Position numbers and translations under genes: made by a program
DNA from: Myxococcota bacterium
GTDB lineage: Bacteria > Myxococcota_A > UBA9160 > SMWR01
Length of the DNA: 64,000 nucleotides
Direction: 5' to 3'
NCBI GenBank assembly: GCA_022447545.1
Contig: JAKVBI010000018.1
Coordinates: 113,668-177,667, forward strand
Shown: positions 1 through 8,615 of the stretch, piece by piece
Layout: the number at the start of each line of letters is the position of its first letter
Numbering within the stretch: position 1 is the stretch's first letter
The notes under the pieces: generated by a model
Database searches by the model: none
Seen by the model: the letters and a program-made list of their open reading frames with translations, nothing else
What the model was told of the DNA's origin: nothing

Positions 1-15
1 AGGGGCGTAGGAGCC

Positions 16-2049
16 ATGAGTGAAGCCACGTGGCTGCGCTGGATTCCCCTGCTTCCGCTCGGGGTAGCGCTCTTCCACGCCGCGTTCGTGGGGTGGTTCC
101 GACGTTCTCCCCCGTATCTCCTCGTGGCAGTGCTTTCCTGCGGGGCCGTCATGTCCTCGTTCGTCTTGTCGTGTTTGGCTTGTTGGAAGCTCGTGGCATT
201 GACAGGTTCTGAACCTGCTGTGGTCGATGAGGTCTACACGTGGTTTGGTGTCGGAGTCGGGGAATGGGCTTTCAGTACCGACGTCGCTTTTCGGTTGGAC
301 CCCTTGGCTGCCGTGATGTGTCTGTTGATCACTGGGGTCGGTTCTGTGATTCACGTCCACGCTGCGGGTTCCATGCGCGATGATTTTCGAGAGGACGCGG
401 GAGCCCAGCGTTTCTTCTGCTACCTGGGTGCACTGACAGCGTTCGCATTGGTGGTCGTCCTTGCCGAGGATTTGATTTTCCTGCTGTTGGGATGGCAGGG
501 GGTCGGTGTCGCGACCTGGCTTCTGGTAGGTTTCTGGTACGGTGAAGCTCGCAGCGAAACTGCAGCTCGCTGCGCGTTTCTGATGGACCGGTTTGGCGAT
601 GCCGCCCTGCTTCTGGGCGGGTTTCTGATCTTCACAGTCATGGCCGAAGTGGGGCGCTCGGGTTTCTCGTTCCAGGAGATTGAGATTGCCTGGGCGGAGA
701 TCGCCAGTGCACTTTCAGCAGAGCCCGGTTCGAGCGCGGGCAACTCCGGGACCCTCGTTCGGATCAGTGCCCTGTGCCTCTTGGTGGCGGCGGCCGCGAA
801 ATCGGCTCAATTCCCACTGCACGTGTGGTTGCGCGGGGTCGTGGAGGGTCCGGTGCCCGCATCGGCGCTGATCCATTCATCGGCGACCCTCGCCATGGGT
901 GTGTATCTGCTGTGTCGCTTGGACTTCGTGTTCGTTTCGGACCCGGTGGCTGCCGATGCGGTGGCGTGGTTGGGCGCCCTCACGGCTCTTCTGGCTGTTT
1001 CGTTCGCAACGACAGGTAGAGAACTCAACCGGGTGCTGTCGCATCTGGCCCTGAGCCAGGTCGGTCTGATCTTTCTGGCCTTCGCGGCCGGCATGCCCGC
1101 CGCCAGTGTGTTCCACCTGGTGACCTGCGCGTTCAGCCTGGCTCTTCTATTCCTGGTGGCGGGCTCGACGATTCGGGTGTTCCGGGGTGAGCGGGAAATG
1201 GATCAGATGGGGGGTCTGATCCACCAGGTCCCTGTTCTGGCCGGTTTTTTCGGGGTTGGTGCTTTGGCGCTCTCGGGCTTCCCCGCTCTGTCGGGTTTCT
1301 TCTCTCGAGATCTCGTGCTGCTGGCCGTAGCCAACTCCTCTTTGACGGGCCGTGCTGGCCTCTACGCGGTGGCTCTGATCGTGGTGGCAGCAACTGCATT
1401 CTCGGTGCTTCGCTGTTTCCTGCGGGTCTTTCTCGGCGAGCCCGAGCGGAAGGTGGCGAACATAGAACTTCCCCGCCTTGCGACTCGAATACACTCCCAC
1501 CCGTTGTACGTCCTGGCCTTCTTGGCCACCACCATCGGCTTCCTGGTTGGCCTTCCTCAGTTCTGGGGGGACGTCATCGACGTTCAGAGGTCGAATAGCC
1601 TGGCGAACTTCCTTCGATCCCCCGTGGTGGACGAGACCGCATCCGGGCTCGAGCACTGGATGGTTCTGCTCGGCCTTTCGATGACCGCGGTCGGTTACGG
1701 GTTGGCATGGGTTCTGTACGTCCGGCGCCCCGAACTTCGAACGACTTCATCGAGCGGGATTCGAGCCGTTCGGCGTCTACTGGCCGAGGAATGCTTCATC
1801 CCGCAGCTTTATCAGCGTCTTGGGGCTCGACCTTTCGACTCCTTTGCCCGTCCGTTCGTGTCCCGGGTCATCGGTCCCCATCCATCTGATGGGAGATGGG
1901 TTTCCAACGCATCGCGGGCGTTGCGCTTGGGCACCGTTCATCTGCTGAAGCGGTCGCAGACGGGCCCCCTACAGGTTCATGTGTTCGTCGTTCTGGTTGG
2001 AGTGCTGGCCGTGGTAGGGCTGATGTTCCTGCGGTCTCCTGCGACATGA
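16..2049 (+). CDS. nuoL: NADH-quinone oxidoreductase subunit L
   Basis: Distal antiporter-like proton-pumping subunit of respiratory complex I in the inner membrane. The 677-residue protein is almost entirely hydrophobic helices. It keeps the conserved stretch with the pumping lysine (AAKSAQFPLHVWL) followed by EGPVPASALIHSS, and a Pro/Gly-rich segment SGFPALSGFFSRD. It is somewhat longer than the E. coli subunit. Oddity: the glutamate that family members carry in TM5 (GWEGVG) is glutamine here, Gln161 in GWQGVG, codon CAG at 496-498. GGAG lies just upstream of the ATG. The stop overlaps an in-frame ATG of nuoM (ATGA), so the genes are cotranscribed. The order L-M-N is the usual end of a nuo operon, whose earlier genes would lie left of the window. 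Confidence 0.96.
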   Translation: MSEATWLRWIPLLPLGVALFHAAFVGWFRRSPPYLLVAVLSCGAVMSSFVLSCLACWKLVALTGSEPAVVDEVYTWFGVGVGEWAFSTDVAFRLDPLAAVMCLLITGVGSVIHVHAAGSMRDDFREDAGAQRFFCYLGALTAFALVVVLAEDLIFLLLGWQGVGVATWLLVGFWYGEARSETAARCAFLMDRFGDAALLLGGFLIFTVMAEVGRSGFSFQEIEIAWAEIASALSAEPGSSAGNSGTLVRISALCLLVAAAAKSAQFPLHVWLRGVVEGPVPASALIHSSATLAMGVYLLCRLDFVFVSDPVAADAVAWLGALTALLAVSFATTGRELNRVLSHLALSQVGLIFLAFAAGMPAASVFHLVTCAFSLALLFLVAGSTIRVFRGEREMDQMGGLIHQVPVLAGFFGVGALALSGFPALSGFFSRDLVLLAVANSSLTGRAGLYAVALIVVAATAFSVLRCFLRVFLGEPERKVANIELPRLATRIHSHPLYVLAFLATTIGFLVGLPQFWGDVIDVQRSNSLANFLRSPVVDETASGLEHWMVLLGLSMTAVGYGLAWVLYVRRPELRTTSSSGIRAVRRLLAEECFIPQLYQRLGARPFDSFARPFVSRVIGPHPSDGRWVSNASRALRLGTVHLLKRSQTGPLQVHVFVVLVGVLAVVGLMFLRSPAT

Positions 2050-2093
2050 GGGTTGCGACGTCAGGGGATCTCGCTGGAGTACCGCCACCCGGC

Positions 2094-3758
2094 ATGGAAT
2101 TTGTGCAGGATCATCTCCTGAGTTGGATCGTCTTTCTGCCATTGGGTGCGGGCCTCGTGGCAATCGCTCTGAATGTGCTTTTGTCGTCTCTGGGGCTGGC
2201 TGGGATCCCGCGTCGCTTGTGTGGCCTCCTCGGTTTGGTGGCTAGCACGCTGTCCTTCGCGTTGTGCGTTCAACTAGTCGTTCAATTCGACGCAACCTCC
2301 ATCGATCATCAGTTTGTCGAACACGCCCGATGGTTGCCGGAACTGGGTGTCAACTATTTCGTTGGAGTCGATGGGATCAACCTGCTTCTGCTGTTGCTCA
2401 CGACCTTCCTCGTACCTGTCGTGATTCTCGCCACGTGGAATGAGGTTCACGACGGAAACCTCGGTTACGTGTTTGCAATTTTGTCGTTCGAAACGTGCGT
2501 ATTGGGCGGCTTCGCATCCTTGAACCTGGTGCAGTTCTATGCGTTCTGGGAGCTTGCATCGCTTCCCCTCTTCTTCCTGGTCGGAATATGGGGCGCGGAG
2601 CGCGGAGAACGTTCTGCGACTCGGTTCGCGCTTTCCGCAGGTCTCGGATCGTTGCTCCTGTGGATCGCGATTCTCCTCCTGGCCTCGCTGCAATTCGAAC
2701 AATTCGGGCGGCTCGATTTCGACCTCGTCTCTCTCGAACCCGGTGGTGTGGCATTGCTTGACACCACGGTGCCCTTGATGGACCCAGCCGGGCCGGGCCA
2801 GAGTGCTTTCAACTGGCGAACGCAGGTCTGGTTATTCGCAGTATTCGCGTTGGCGTTCGCGATCCGAATCCCGCTCGTTCCCTTCCATCGCGGTCTGGCC
2901 CATCTTCAGCTGGCTGCGCCGACGGCGGCTGCTGCTCTCGTTCTCGGAGTGACTGTCAAGCTTGGGATCTATGGATTCATTCGCTACGCGATCCCTCTTG
3001 CGCCGGCGGGCGCGCTCGAGTTCACACCCGGCTTGATCGTTCTCGCTCTGGTGGGAGTGGTGGGGGGGGCACTCGTAGCGATGTCCCAGGATGATCTTCG
3101 GAAATGTTTGACGCTGATCGCTCTCTCGCAGTTGGCGCTGATGACCCTGGGAGTCTTTACCTTCAATGCACAGGGCCTGAGTGGCAGTGTTCTTCAGATG
3201 CTCGGCCACGGGTTGAGTGCCGTGGCCCTTGTCTTGTTGGTGGGGATGCTTCGTGAAAGAAGGCACACGGGACTGATCTCGGAGTCCGGTGGGCTGGCCA
3301 CGCGTATGCCCGTCTTCGTGGCCTGCTTCGGACTGTGGGTGATGTCGATGCTTGGAGTACCGCTGTCCAGTGGCTTCGTGGGCGAGTTTCTGATTCTGCT
3401 GGGCACCTTCCGGGTCCATCCGGCAGCCGCGGCTGCAGCGCTCCTCGGCATTCTTCTCGTGTTCGCCTTCATGCTGCGTTTGATCGGACGGGTGCTTTTC
3501 GGAAACGAGGCGCGGAGCGAAAACCGTTCGCTGGTCGATCTCGGGTTGAGGGAGAAGGTGGTGATGGGAATTCTCATCCTGCCCGTTCTCGGAATCGGAG
3601 TTTATCCAGAGCCGCTGCTGCGGCGAATCGAGCCCTCAGTCCTCAACTGGTTGCGGACGGTGGATGAGCGGAGTGCCGGGACCTCGGAGCGAAGGCAGGG
3701 ACAACGGTCGACGGAGGGGCCCCGGGAAGCGATGCGTCTGGCCGGAGGTCGCCCGTGA
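2094..3758 (+). CDS. nuoM: NADH-quinone oxidoreductase subunit M
   Basis: Second antiporter-like proton-translocating membrane subunit of complex I. The start is placed at ATG 2094 (MEFVQDHLLSWIVFLPLG) because the N-terminal helix of the family begins there, giving 554 residues. An ATG at 2046 overlapping the nuoL stop is possible but would add an unconserved hydrophilic stretch. The TM5 glutamate is present (FYAFWELASLPLFFLVG), and the helix with FHRGLAHLQLAAPTAAAALV matches the central pumping region. The C-terminal tail is hydrophilic and Arg-rich. The stop overlaps the GTG of nuoN. Confidence 0.95.
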   Translation: MEFVQDHLLSWIVFLPLGAGLVAIALNVLLSSLGLAGIPRRLCGLLGLVASTLSFALCVQLVVQFDATSIDHQFVEHARWLPELGVNYFVGVDGINLLLLLLTTFLVPVVILATWNEVHDGNLGYVFAILSFETCVLGGFASLNLVQFYAFWELASLPLFFLVGIWGAERGERSATRFALSAGLGSLLLWIAILLLASLQFEQFGRLDFDLVSLEPGGVALLDTTVPLMDPAGPGQSAFNWRTQVWLFAVFALAFAIRIPLVPFHRGLAHLQLAAPTAAAALVLGVTVKLGIYGFIRYAIPLAPAGALEFTPGLIVLALVGVVGGALVAMSQDDLRKCLTLIALSQLALMTLGVFTFNAQGLSGSVLQMLGHGLSAVALVLLVGMLRERRHTGLISESGGLATRMPVFVACFGLWVMSMLGVPLSSGFVGEFLILLGTFRVHPAAAAAALLGILLVFAFMLRLIGRVLFGNEARSENRSLVDLGLREKVVMGILILPVLGIGVYPEPLLRRIEPSVLNWLRTVDERSAGTSERRQGQRSTEGPREAMRLAGGRP

Positions 3759-5284
3759 CGGTTCTCCCGTCGCTGCAGTTCGTTGCCATTGGGCCCATCT
3801 TGTTGATCGTTGCCGGGGCGCTGTCGGTTCTTCTGCTGGAGGTGGGATTGACGCGATTCCGGGACCGGGGGTCTCCACGCCGCGCCGTGTCGAATTTCCA
3901 GATTGACAGCGCAGTTGTGATGACGGCGATGGCGTTCTTGTTCGTTGCCTCGTTCACCGCGTGCGTGGCGTTCGATGTGGGCGGGGCCACCTACTTCAAC
4001 CCACGACGCCCGATGTTGGTCCTCGACCCCTTGGCTGCCTTCATGACCACCATCCTGGCATTCTCAGCTCTTTTGTCCTGCGCGCTTGCCCATTCCTATC
4101 TCGCGGTGCTCGGGATTCACCGCGGTGAGTACTACGCGCTGCTCATGGTTTCGACGGGCGGCATGGCGTTGCTCGTTTCGGCCGTCGATCTGATGGCGGT
4201 TTTCGTCGGTCTGGAGATCATGTGTCTTCCTCTCTACGCGTTGGTGGGTTTCGATCGCCAAAGGTTGGAGAGCAACCGTAGTGCGGTGAAGTACTTCGTG
4301 ATCGGCGGCCTCGGGTCCGCGGTGCTGCTCTACGGAATGGCACTTTTGTATGGCGATGTGGGCCAAACCTCCTATGCGGCGTTGGGGGACCAGCTGGACT
4401 TCACGAGGCCCCTGAGTCTGGCGGGTTCAGGCCTGCTGGTGGCGGGACTCGGGTTGAAGGTCGCCTCGGTTCCATTTCACCAATGGGCTCCCGACGTGTA
4501 CGAAGGAGCGCCGACGACCGTTTCGGCGTTCATGTCCGTTGGGGTCAAGGTTGCGGTTTTCGCGGTGCTGCTGCGCTGGATGATTCAAGTGGTGGATCCA
4601 GCCGGGGAGAGTCTGCGTGGGCTTTGGACCCTTCTAGCTGCGGCGTCCCTGCTGGTGGGCAGTTCGATGGCCCTGATTCAGACCCAGATCAAGCGGATGC
4701 TCGCTTTTTCGGGCATCGCCCATGTGGGTTACCTGATGATCGGGCTGGCGGCAGGAGGCGTTGCCGGATTCACGGCGGTGATCTTCTACCTGATTGCATA
4801 CACGTTGACGGAACTCGGGGCTTTCGCGGTCGTGGTGGCGCTGGCGCAGAGGGGGAGGGATTTCGACTCGCTGGCCTCCTATTCGGGGCTGGCGAAAACT
4901 CGGCCGGGAATGGCCGCAACCATGACTCTGTTCATGCTCTCATCGGCGGGAGTTCCGGGGACGGTCGGATTCATCGCAAAGTTCGCCATCTTCGCCGCCG
5001 CCGTTGAGATGCAACAGATTCCTCTTGCGGTCCTGGGTGGTCTGACGAGTCTGGTTTCCATGGTCTACTATCTCCGTGTCCCGGCGCTGATGTACATGGG
5101 TGAATGTTCCCAGGAAGCGCCCCGATCCGTAATCTCGAGTGGTGAGTTGATGGTCTTGACGGTTTGTGGCGTTGGGGTCCTTTTGTTTGGAATCCTTCCG
5201 AATCGCGGCTGGCTGCCGCTGATCGGCGACTTGAGCGTGCTCGACTGGGCGCGTGAGTCGGTTCAAGTCTTCGTCGCGCCGTAG
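3755..5284 (+). CDS. nuoN: NADH-quinone oxidoreductase subunit N
   Basis: Third antiporter-like proton-pumping subunit of complex I, adjoining the peripheral arm side of the membrane domain. The GTG start overlaps the nuoM stop (GTGA), which indicates translational coupling. The 509 residues are polytopic. The key glutamate lies in AVFVGLEIMCLPLYALVGF, and the lysine segment is GLKVASVPFHQWAPDVYEGA followed by PTTVSAFMSVGVKVAVF. Length is normal for bacterial NuoN. The TAG stop shares its last base with the GTG of lepB. Confidence 0.96.
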   Translation: MTVLPSLQFVAIGPILLIVAGALSVLLLEVGLTRFRDRGSPRRAVSNFQIDSAVVMTAMAFLFVASFTACVAFDVGGATYFNPRRPMLVLDPLAAFMTTILAFSALLSCALAHSYLAVLGIHRGEYYALLMVSTGGMALLVSAVDLMAVFVGLEIMCLPLYALVGFDRQRLESNRSAVKYFVIGGLGSAVLLYGMALLYGDVGQTSYAALGDQLDFTRPLSLAGSGLLVAGLGLKVASVPFHQWAPDVYEGAPTTVSAFMSVGVKVAVFAVLLRWMIQVVDPAGESLRGLWTLLAAASLLVGSSMALIQTQIKRMLAFSGIAHVGYLMIGLAAGGVAGFTAVIFYLIAYTLTELGAFAVVVALAQRGRDFDSLASYSGLAKTRPGMAATMTLFMLSSAGVPGTVGFIAKFAIFAAAVEMQQIPLAVLGGLTSLVSMVYYLRVPALMYMGECSQEAPRSVISSGELMVLTVCGVGVLLFGILPNRGWLPLIGDLSVLDWARESVQVFVAP

Positions 5285-6132
5285 TGTCGAGTTCATCCAA
5301 CAAGCGATCGAGTCAGGGGTCGAACCGGGCCTCGCGAAAAGGTGAGGCTGGGCCTGAAGAACAGGCGCCGCCGGATACGCTTCTGCGTCGCGCCTGGAAC
5401 CAGATCGCCCCCATCTTGGGTGGCGTCGGCTTGGCGCTCCTGATTCGGGCCATGGTGGTGGAGACGTTCTATGTCCCCTCCGAATCGATGCTGCCTTCGC
5501 TTCTGATCGGTGATCATGTGTTCGTGAGCAAATTCTCCTACGGGGCACACGTACCCTTTACGGGGATTCAACTGCCTGCGCTTCGAGATCCGGAGCGGGG
5601 AGAAGTGGTGGTATTCGACCTCGGGAAGAGGGGGAACGAGATCTGTCCCCTGGATCGCTGTCCCGACTACCCGTCCGAAAGCTTCGTCAAGCGTGTCATC
5701 GGCCTGCCCGGTGACACTGTGGAACTCCGTGGTGAGACCGTTTACGTGAACGATGCGCCCCTTCCCATCGAGTGGACTCGCGAAGTCTTCGAAGACACGC
5801 GAGGCCAGAAACTGCGTGTCGGTGAGGAAGAGATCGGGGGCGATTCACATCTTCTCCTGGACCACCCCAGCCCCACCCACCCCACGTTGCGGCAGCCGCG
5901 GGTCTTCGTGCCCAAGGACCACTATTTCATGATGGGAGACAACCGCGACTTCTCCCGGGACAGCCGAAGTTGGGGGTTCGTGCCGCGGGCTGACATTCGG
6001 GGTCCGGCGGTGCGGATCTATTGGTCGTGGAACAACCGCGAGAGCTGGGCCGCCATGCTGAATCCGCTGACATGGATTCGCCTGCTGTTGTACGAAACCC
6101 GCTGGGGCCGCACCGGCGAAGAGGTTCGGTAG
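5284..6132 (+). CDS. lepB: Signal peptidase I
   Basis: Membrane serine protease that removes signal peptides from exported proteins. About 40 hydrophilic residues precede one membrane segment (residues 45-58). The catalytic serine is Ser68 in PSESMLPSL, and the catalytic lysine is Lys136 in ESFVKRVIGLPGD. Box E is MGDNRDFSRDSRSWGFV. Length 282 fits. The GTG start overlaps the nuoN stop by one base, an unusual partner for a nuo operon, so it may be translated from the same message. The sequence downstream to the next gene is 136 bases and holds only a promoter-like element. Confidence 0.95.
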   Translation: MSSSSNKRSSQGSNRASRKGEAGPEEQAPPDTLLRRAWNQIAPILGGVGLALLIRAMVVETFYVPSESMLPSLLIGDHVFVSKFSYGAHVPFTGIQLPALRDPERGEVVVFDLGKRGNEICPLDRCPDYPSESFVKRVIGLPGDTVELRGETVYVNDAPLPIEWTREVFEDTRGQKLRVGEEEIGGDSHLLLDHPSPTHPTLRQPRVFVPKDHYFMMGDNRDFSRDSRSWGFVPRADIRGPAVRIYWSWNNRESWAAMLNPLTWIRLLLYETRWGRTGEEVR

Positions 6133-6254
6133 ATCCATGAAATGCCGTCGTGTCGAGAGCGGGGCTGGCGATTCGCCCCCCGGCCGCCTCGAGCTCCGGG
6201 TGACCGAGGCGCTGCGCTGGGTGCGCGTTGTCCAAACGCGCTGGCGACCACCGC

Positions 6255-6260
6255 TATACT
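6255..6260 (+). promoter_or_regulatory. -10-like hexamer before GT2 gene, leaderless candidate
   Basis: TATACT ends 8 bases before the ATG at 6269. A normal 7-base spacing would start the mRNA at or next to the start codon. No Shine-Dalgarno sequence is visible. The only -35-like match (TTGTCC, 6228-6233) is 21 bases upstream, too far for a standard sigma-70 spacer. Confidence 0.35.
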
Positions 6261-6268
6261 GATACGTC

Positions 6269-7246
6269 ATGAGCGGCATCGGCCTCTCCGTCGTGGTTCC
6301 GGTCTACGGAAGCGAGGACTGCGTGCAGGCCCTCGTCGACGCCATCGACGAGGTGCTGGAACCAACCGGTCTCGGTCATGAGATCATCCTGGTCAACGAC
6401 GCGTCCCAAGATGGCTCGTGGCAGGCGATCCAGGAAGTCTGTTCCCTTCGTCGCCATGTCGTGGGTGTCGATCTTCGTCGCAATTTTGGCCAGGACAACG
6501 CGATTCTGGCCGGCCTTCGACTGGCTCGGGGCGAAGCCATCGCCATCATGGACGACGACCTCCAGCACGATCCAGCCGACCTGCCGAGAATGCTCGAGGA
6601 GTTGAGCCGCGGCTACGATGTCGTTTACGCCAAGTTTCGGCGCAAGAAGCAGGCGCGGTGGAAGAATGCTGGTAGCTGGTTCAACGGCAAGGTGGCCGAG
6701 TGGGTGATCGACAAACCATCGGGTATCTATCTCTCGCCCTACAAGGTCGTGCGCAGTGACGTGGCACGCGAGATATGCCGCTACTCCGGGCCTGTTCCGT
6801 ACGTGGATGGCCTGCTTCTTCAGGTTACCTCCAGACTTTCGTCCATAGATGCCGATCACCACGACCGGTTCGCAGGCACAGGGCACTACACCTTCTTCGC
6901 GTCCGTGGCCGTATGGCTGCGCCTCGCCTTCTCCTTCTCGGTTCTTCCGCTTCGCCTGGTTTCGTTGCTGGGGGTAGGTTTGGCAGGGGTTGCCATGGTG
7001 CTCGTCCTGGCGACGGTCTACTACCGAGCCGTCTACCCAGACGATTTCGGTGACTTCGCGGTGGGATGGGCCTCACTGATTGTGACCCAGATGTTCGTGG
7101 GCGGGATCCAGATGGTGTTCTTTGGGGTGATTGGTGAATACGTCGGGAAGTCCTACCTCACACTCACCAACAAGCCTCAGGCGATGATCGCAGAGGTTCT
7201 GAATGGCGGTCCGAGTGATGCGAGCTCCGTCGCCAAAAACGTGTGA
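6269..7246 (+). CDS. Polyprenyl-phosphate glycosyltransferase, GT2 family
   Basis: GT-A fold glycosyltransferase of the DPM1/GtrB/ArnC type, which moves a sugar from a nucleotide donor to a polyprenyl phosphate at the inner face of the membrane. Residues 7-220 hold the GT2 domain: SVVVPVYGSED at the N-terminus, VNDASQDGS, the metal-binding Asp triplet at 95-97 (IMDDDLQHDP). Two membrane helices follow near residues 225-300, as in GtrB. The sugar cannot be read from sequence. It heads a three-gene set with two methyltransferases, with a one-base stop/start overlap, so a methylated glycan or glycolipid is a reasonable inference. Confidence 0.85.
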   Translation: MSGIGLSVVVPVYGSEDCVQALVDAIDEVLEPTGLGHEIILVNDASQDGSWQAIQEVCSLRRHVVGVDLRRNFGQDNAILAGLRLARGEAIAIMDDDLQHDPADLPRMLEELSRGYDVVYAKFRRKKQARWKNAGSWFNGKVAEWVIDKPSGIYLSPYKVVRSDVAREICRYSGPVPYVDGLLLQVTSRLSSIDADHHDRFAGTGHYTFFASVAVWLRLAFSFSVLPLRLVSLLGVGLAGVAMVLVLATVYYRAVYPDDFGDFAVGWASLIVTQMFVGGIQMVFFGVIGEYVGKSYLTLTNKPQAMIAEVLNGGPSDASSVAKNV

Positions 7247-7899
7247 TGTCATCGGTGATCTACCGAAGCCCCGCACTCTACGAACTGTTGATGCGGGTGC
7301 TATACGCGACGCATTATCGCTCGCGTCTTCGAGCGATTTCGGAACTCATCGAAGACGATTGCGAGGTAGTCGATCTTTGTTGCGGGCCCGGAGCGCTCTA
7401 CCGCCTGGAACTCCGTGGTCGGGGCATCGACTACACGGGCTTGGACATCAACCCCCGCTTCGTGGCCCGCTTGCAAGAACTGGGTGCGAATTCGATCCAG
7501 GCGGATGTGGCCGCTCGGTCCGATTTGCCAAAGGGCGACTACCTGATCATGTTGAGCAGCCTTTATCAGTTCCTGCCTGGAAACCGAGAGGAGGACAGCT
7601 CGGCTTCGGATGAGGGTGAACGGAGTGCCCGACTCCTGGTGGAGCGAATGCTCGAAGCGGCTCGATCCAGGGTCATCATCGCCGAGCCCATTCGAAATTT
7701 CGCACAGAGTCGGAACCCGGTACTGCGAAGGGTGGCTTCGCGCCTTACCAATCCAGGTACCGCCGATCAGCCAGTGCGCTTCGACGAACAGTCGCTGGAC
7801 GGTTTCTTCGATTCGTTCGAGGGCAGCTTGGAGCGCTGCTTTGCAATTCCCGGTGGGCGCGAGAAGGTCTACGTGTTGCGTGGGCGGGGGCAGGCGTGA
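7246..7899 (+). CDS. Class I SAM-dependent methyltransferase
   Basis: Rossmann-fold methyltransferase of 217 residues. Motif I is VVDLCCGPGALYRL, the acidic motif II residue is in YTGLDINPRF, and LPKGDYLIMLSSLYQFLP corresponds to motif IV. The ATG shares one base with the preceding stop (TGATG). A GTG three bases earlier is an alternative. The stop overlaps the GTG of the next methyltransferase. The substrate is unknown. Context with the GT2 gene suggests a glycan or lipid acceptor. Confidence 0.8.
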   Translation: MSSVIYRSPALYELLMRVLYATHYRSRLRAISELIEDDCEVVDLCCGPGALYRLELRGRGIDYTGLDINPRFVARLQELGANSIQADVAARSDLPKGDYLIMLSSLYQFLPGNREEDSSASDEGERSARLLVERMLEAARSRVIIAEPIRNFAQSRNPVLRRVASRLTNPGTADQPVRFDEQSLDGFFDSFEGSLERCFAIPGGREKVYVLRGRGQA

Positions 7900-8615
7900 A
7901 ACCGGTTGCCTACGAGTTGATGGAGCAGTGGTCCCGAGATCATTGGTGGTACCGGGCGCGGCGCGAAATCCTGGTGGATGTATTCGAGCGCTTTGTGGAC
8001 AAGGGTTCCCTCGTGTTGGATTTTGGTGCAGGCAACGGTGAAACGGGCAGGGCGCTGGCACGCAACGATTACCGTGTGCTGGCCGCGGACCCGGAAGAGT
8101 CGGCCCTGAAGCTGTGCCACGCCAAAGGTCTCGAAACGTTGAACCTCGGGCGGGAGCGCCCGGCTTCGGAAACCTTTGATGCCATTCTTGCTGCGGATGT
8201 GCTCGAGCACGTGGAAGACGACCTGGAATTGCTGAGAGAATTGTGTGGGTGCTTGAGGCCTTCGGGCCGGCTGGTCCTCACGGTGCCCGCATACGAGTTT
8301 CTTTGGAGCGGTGAGGATTATGTGAGCGGACATTTGCGCCGCTACACCCGGACCCGGCTGCAACGGCGGGTCGCCGAAAGCGGAGCACGAGTGCTTTGGT
8401 CCAGCTATTTCAACACCTGGCTGTTGCCAGGGATCACGCTTGCCATACTGGCGGCAAGGTTGTTCCAGCCTCGTCGGATGTATGTCTCCAACGTGGCGCC
8501 CGCACCGGACTTTGCCAATGCCTGGCTCTATCGACTGTTTCGTTCCGAGGCACGTTGGCTGCGCCGGTCGACGTTGCCTATGGGTGCCAGCATTCTACTG
8601 GTCGCTGAGCGTTGA
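7896..8615 (+). CDS. Class I SAM-dependent methyltransferase
   Basis: UbiG/Methyltransf_23-like methyltransferase, 239 residues. Motif I is VLDFGAGNGETGRAL, followed by VLAADPEESALKLC and ILAADVLEHVEDDLELL (motif IV). The C-terminal part carries a hydrophobic segment (TWLLPGITLAILAARLF) that could associate with the membrane. The GTG start overlaps the upstream stop (GTGA), so it is coupled to its neighbour. Its 3' end overlaps the convergent selB by 21 bases. Substrate not determinable. A role in finishing the same glycan or lipid as the GT2 is inferred. Confidence 0.82.
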   Translation: MKPVAYELMEQWSRDHWWYRARREILVDVFERFVDKGSLVLDFGAGNGETGRALARNDYRVLAADPEESALKLCHAKGLETLNLGRERPASETFDAILAADVLEHVEDDLELLRELCGCLRPSGRLVLTVPAYEFLWSGEDYVSGHLRRYTRTRLQRRVAESGARVLWSSYFNTWLLPGITLAILAARLFQPRRMYVSNVAPAPDFANAWLYRLFRSEARWLRRSTLPMGASILLVAER

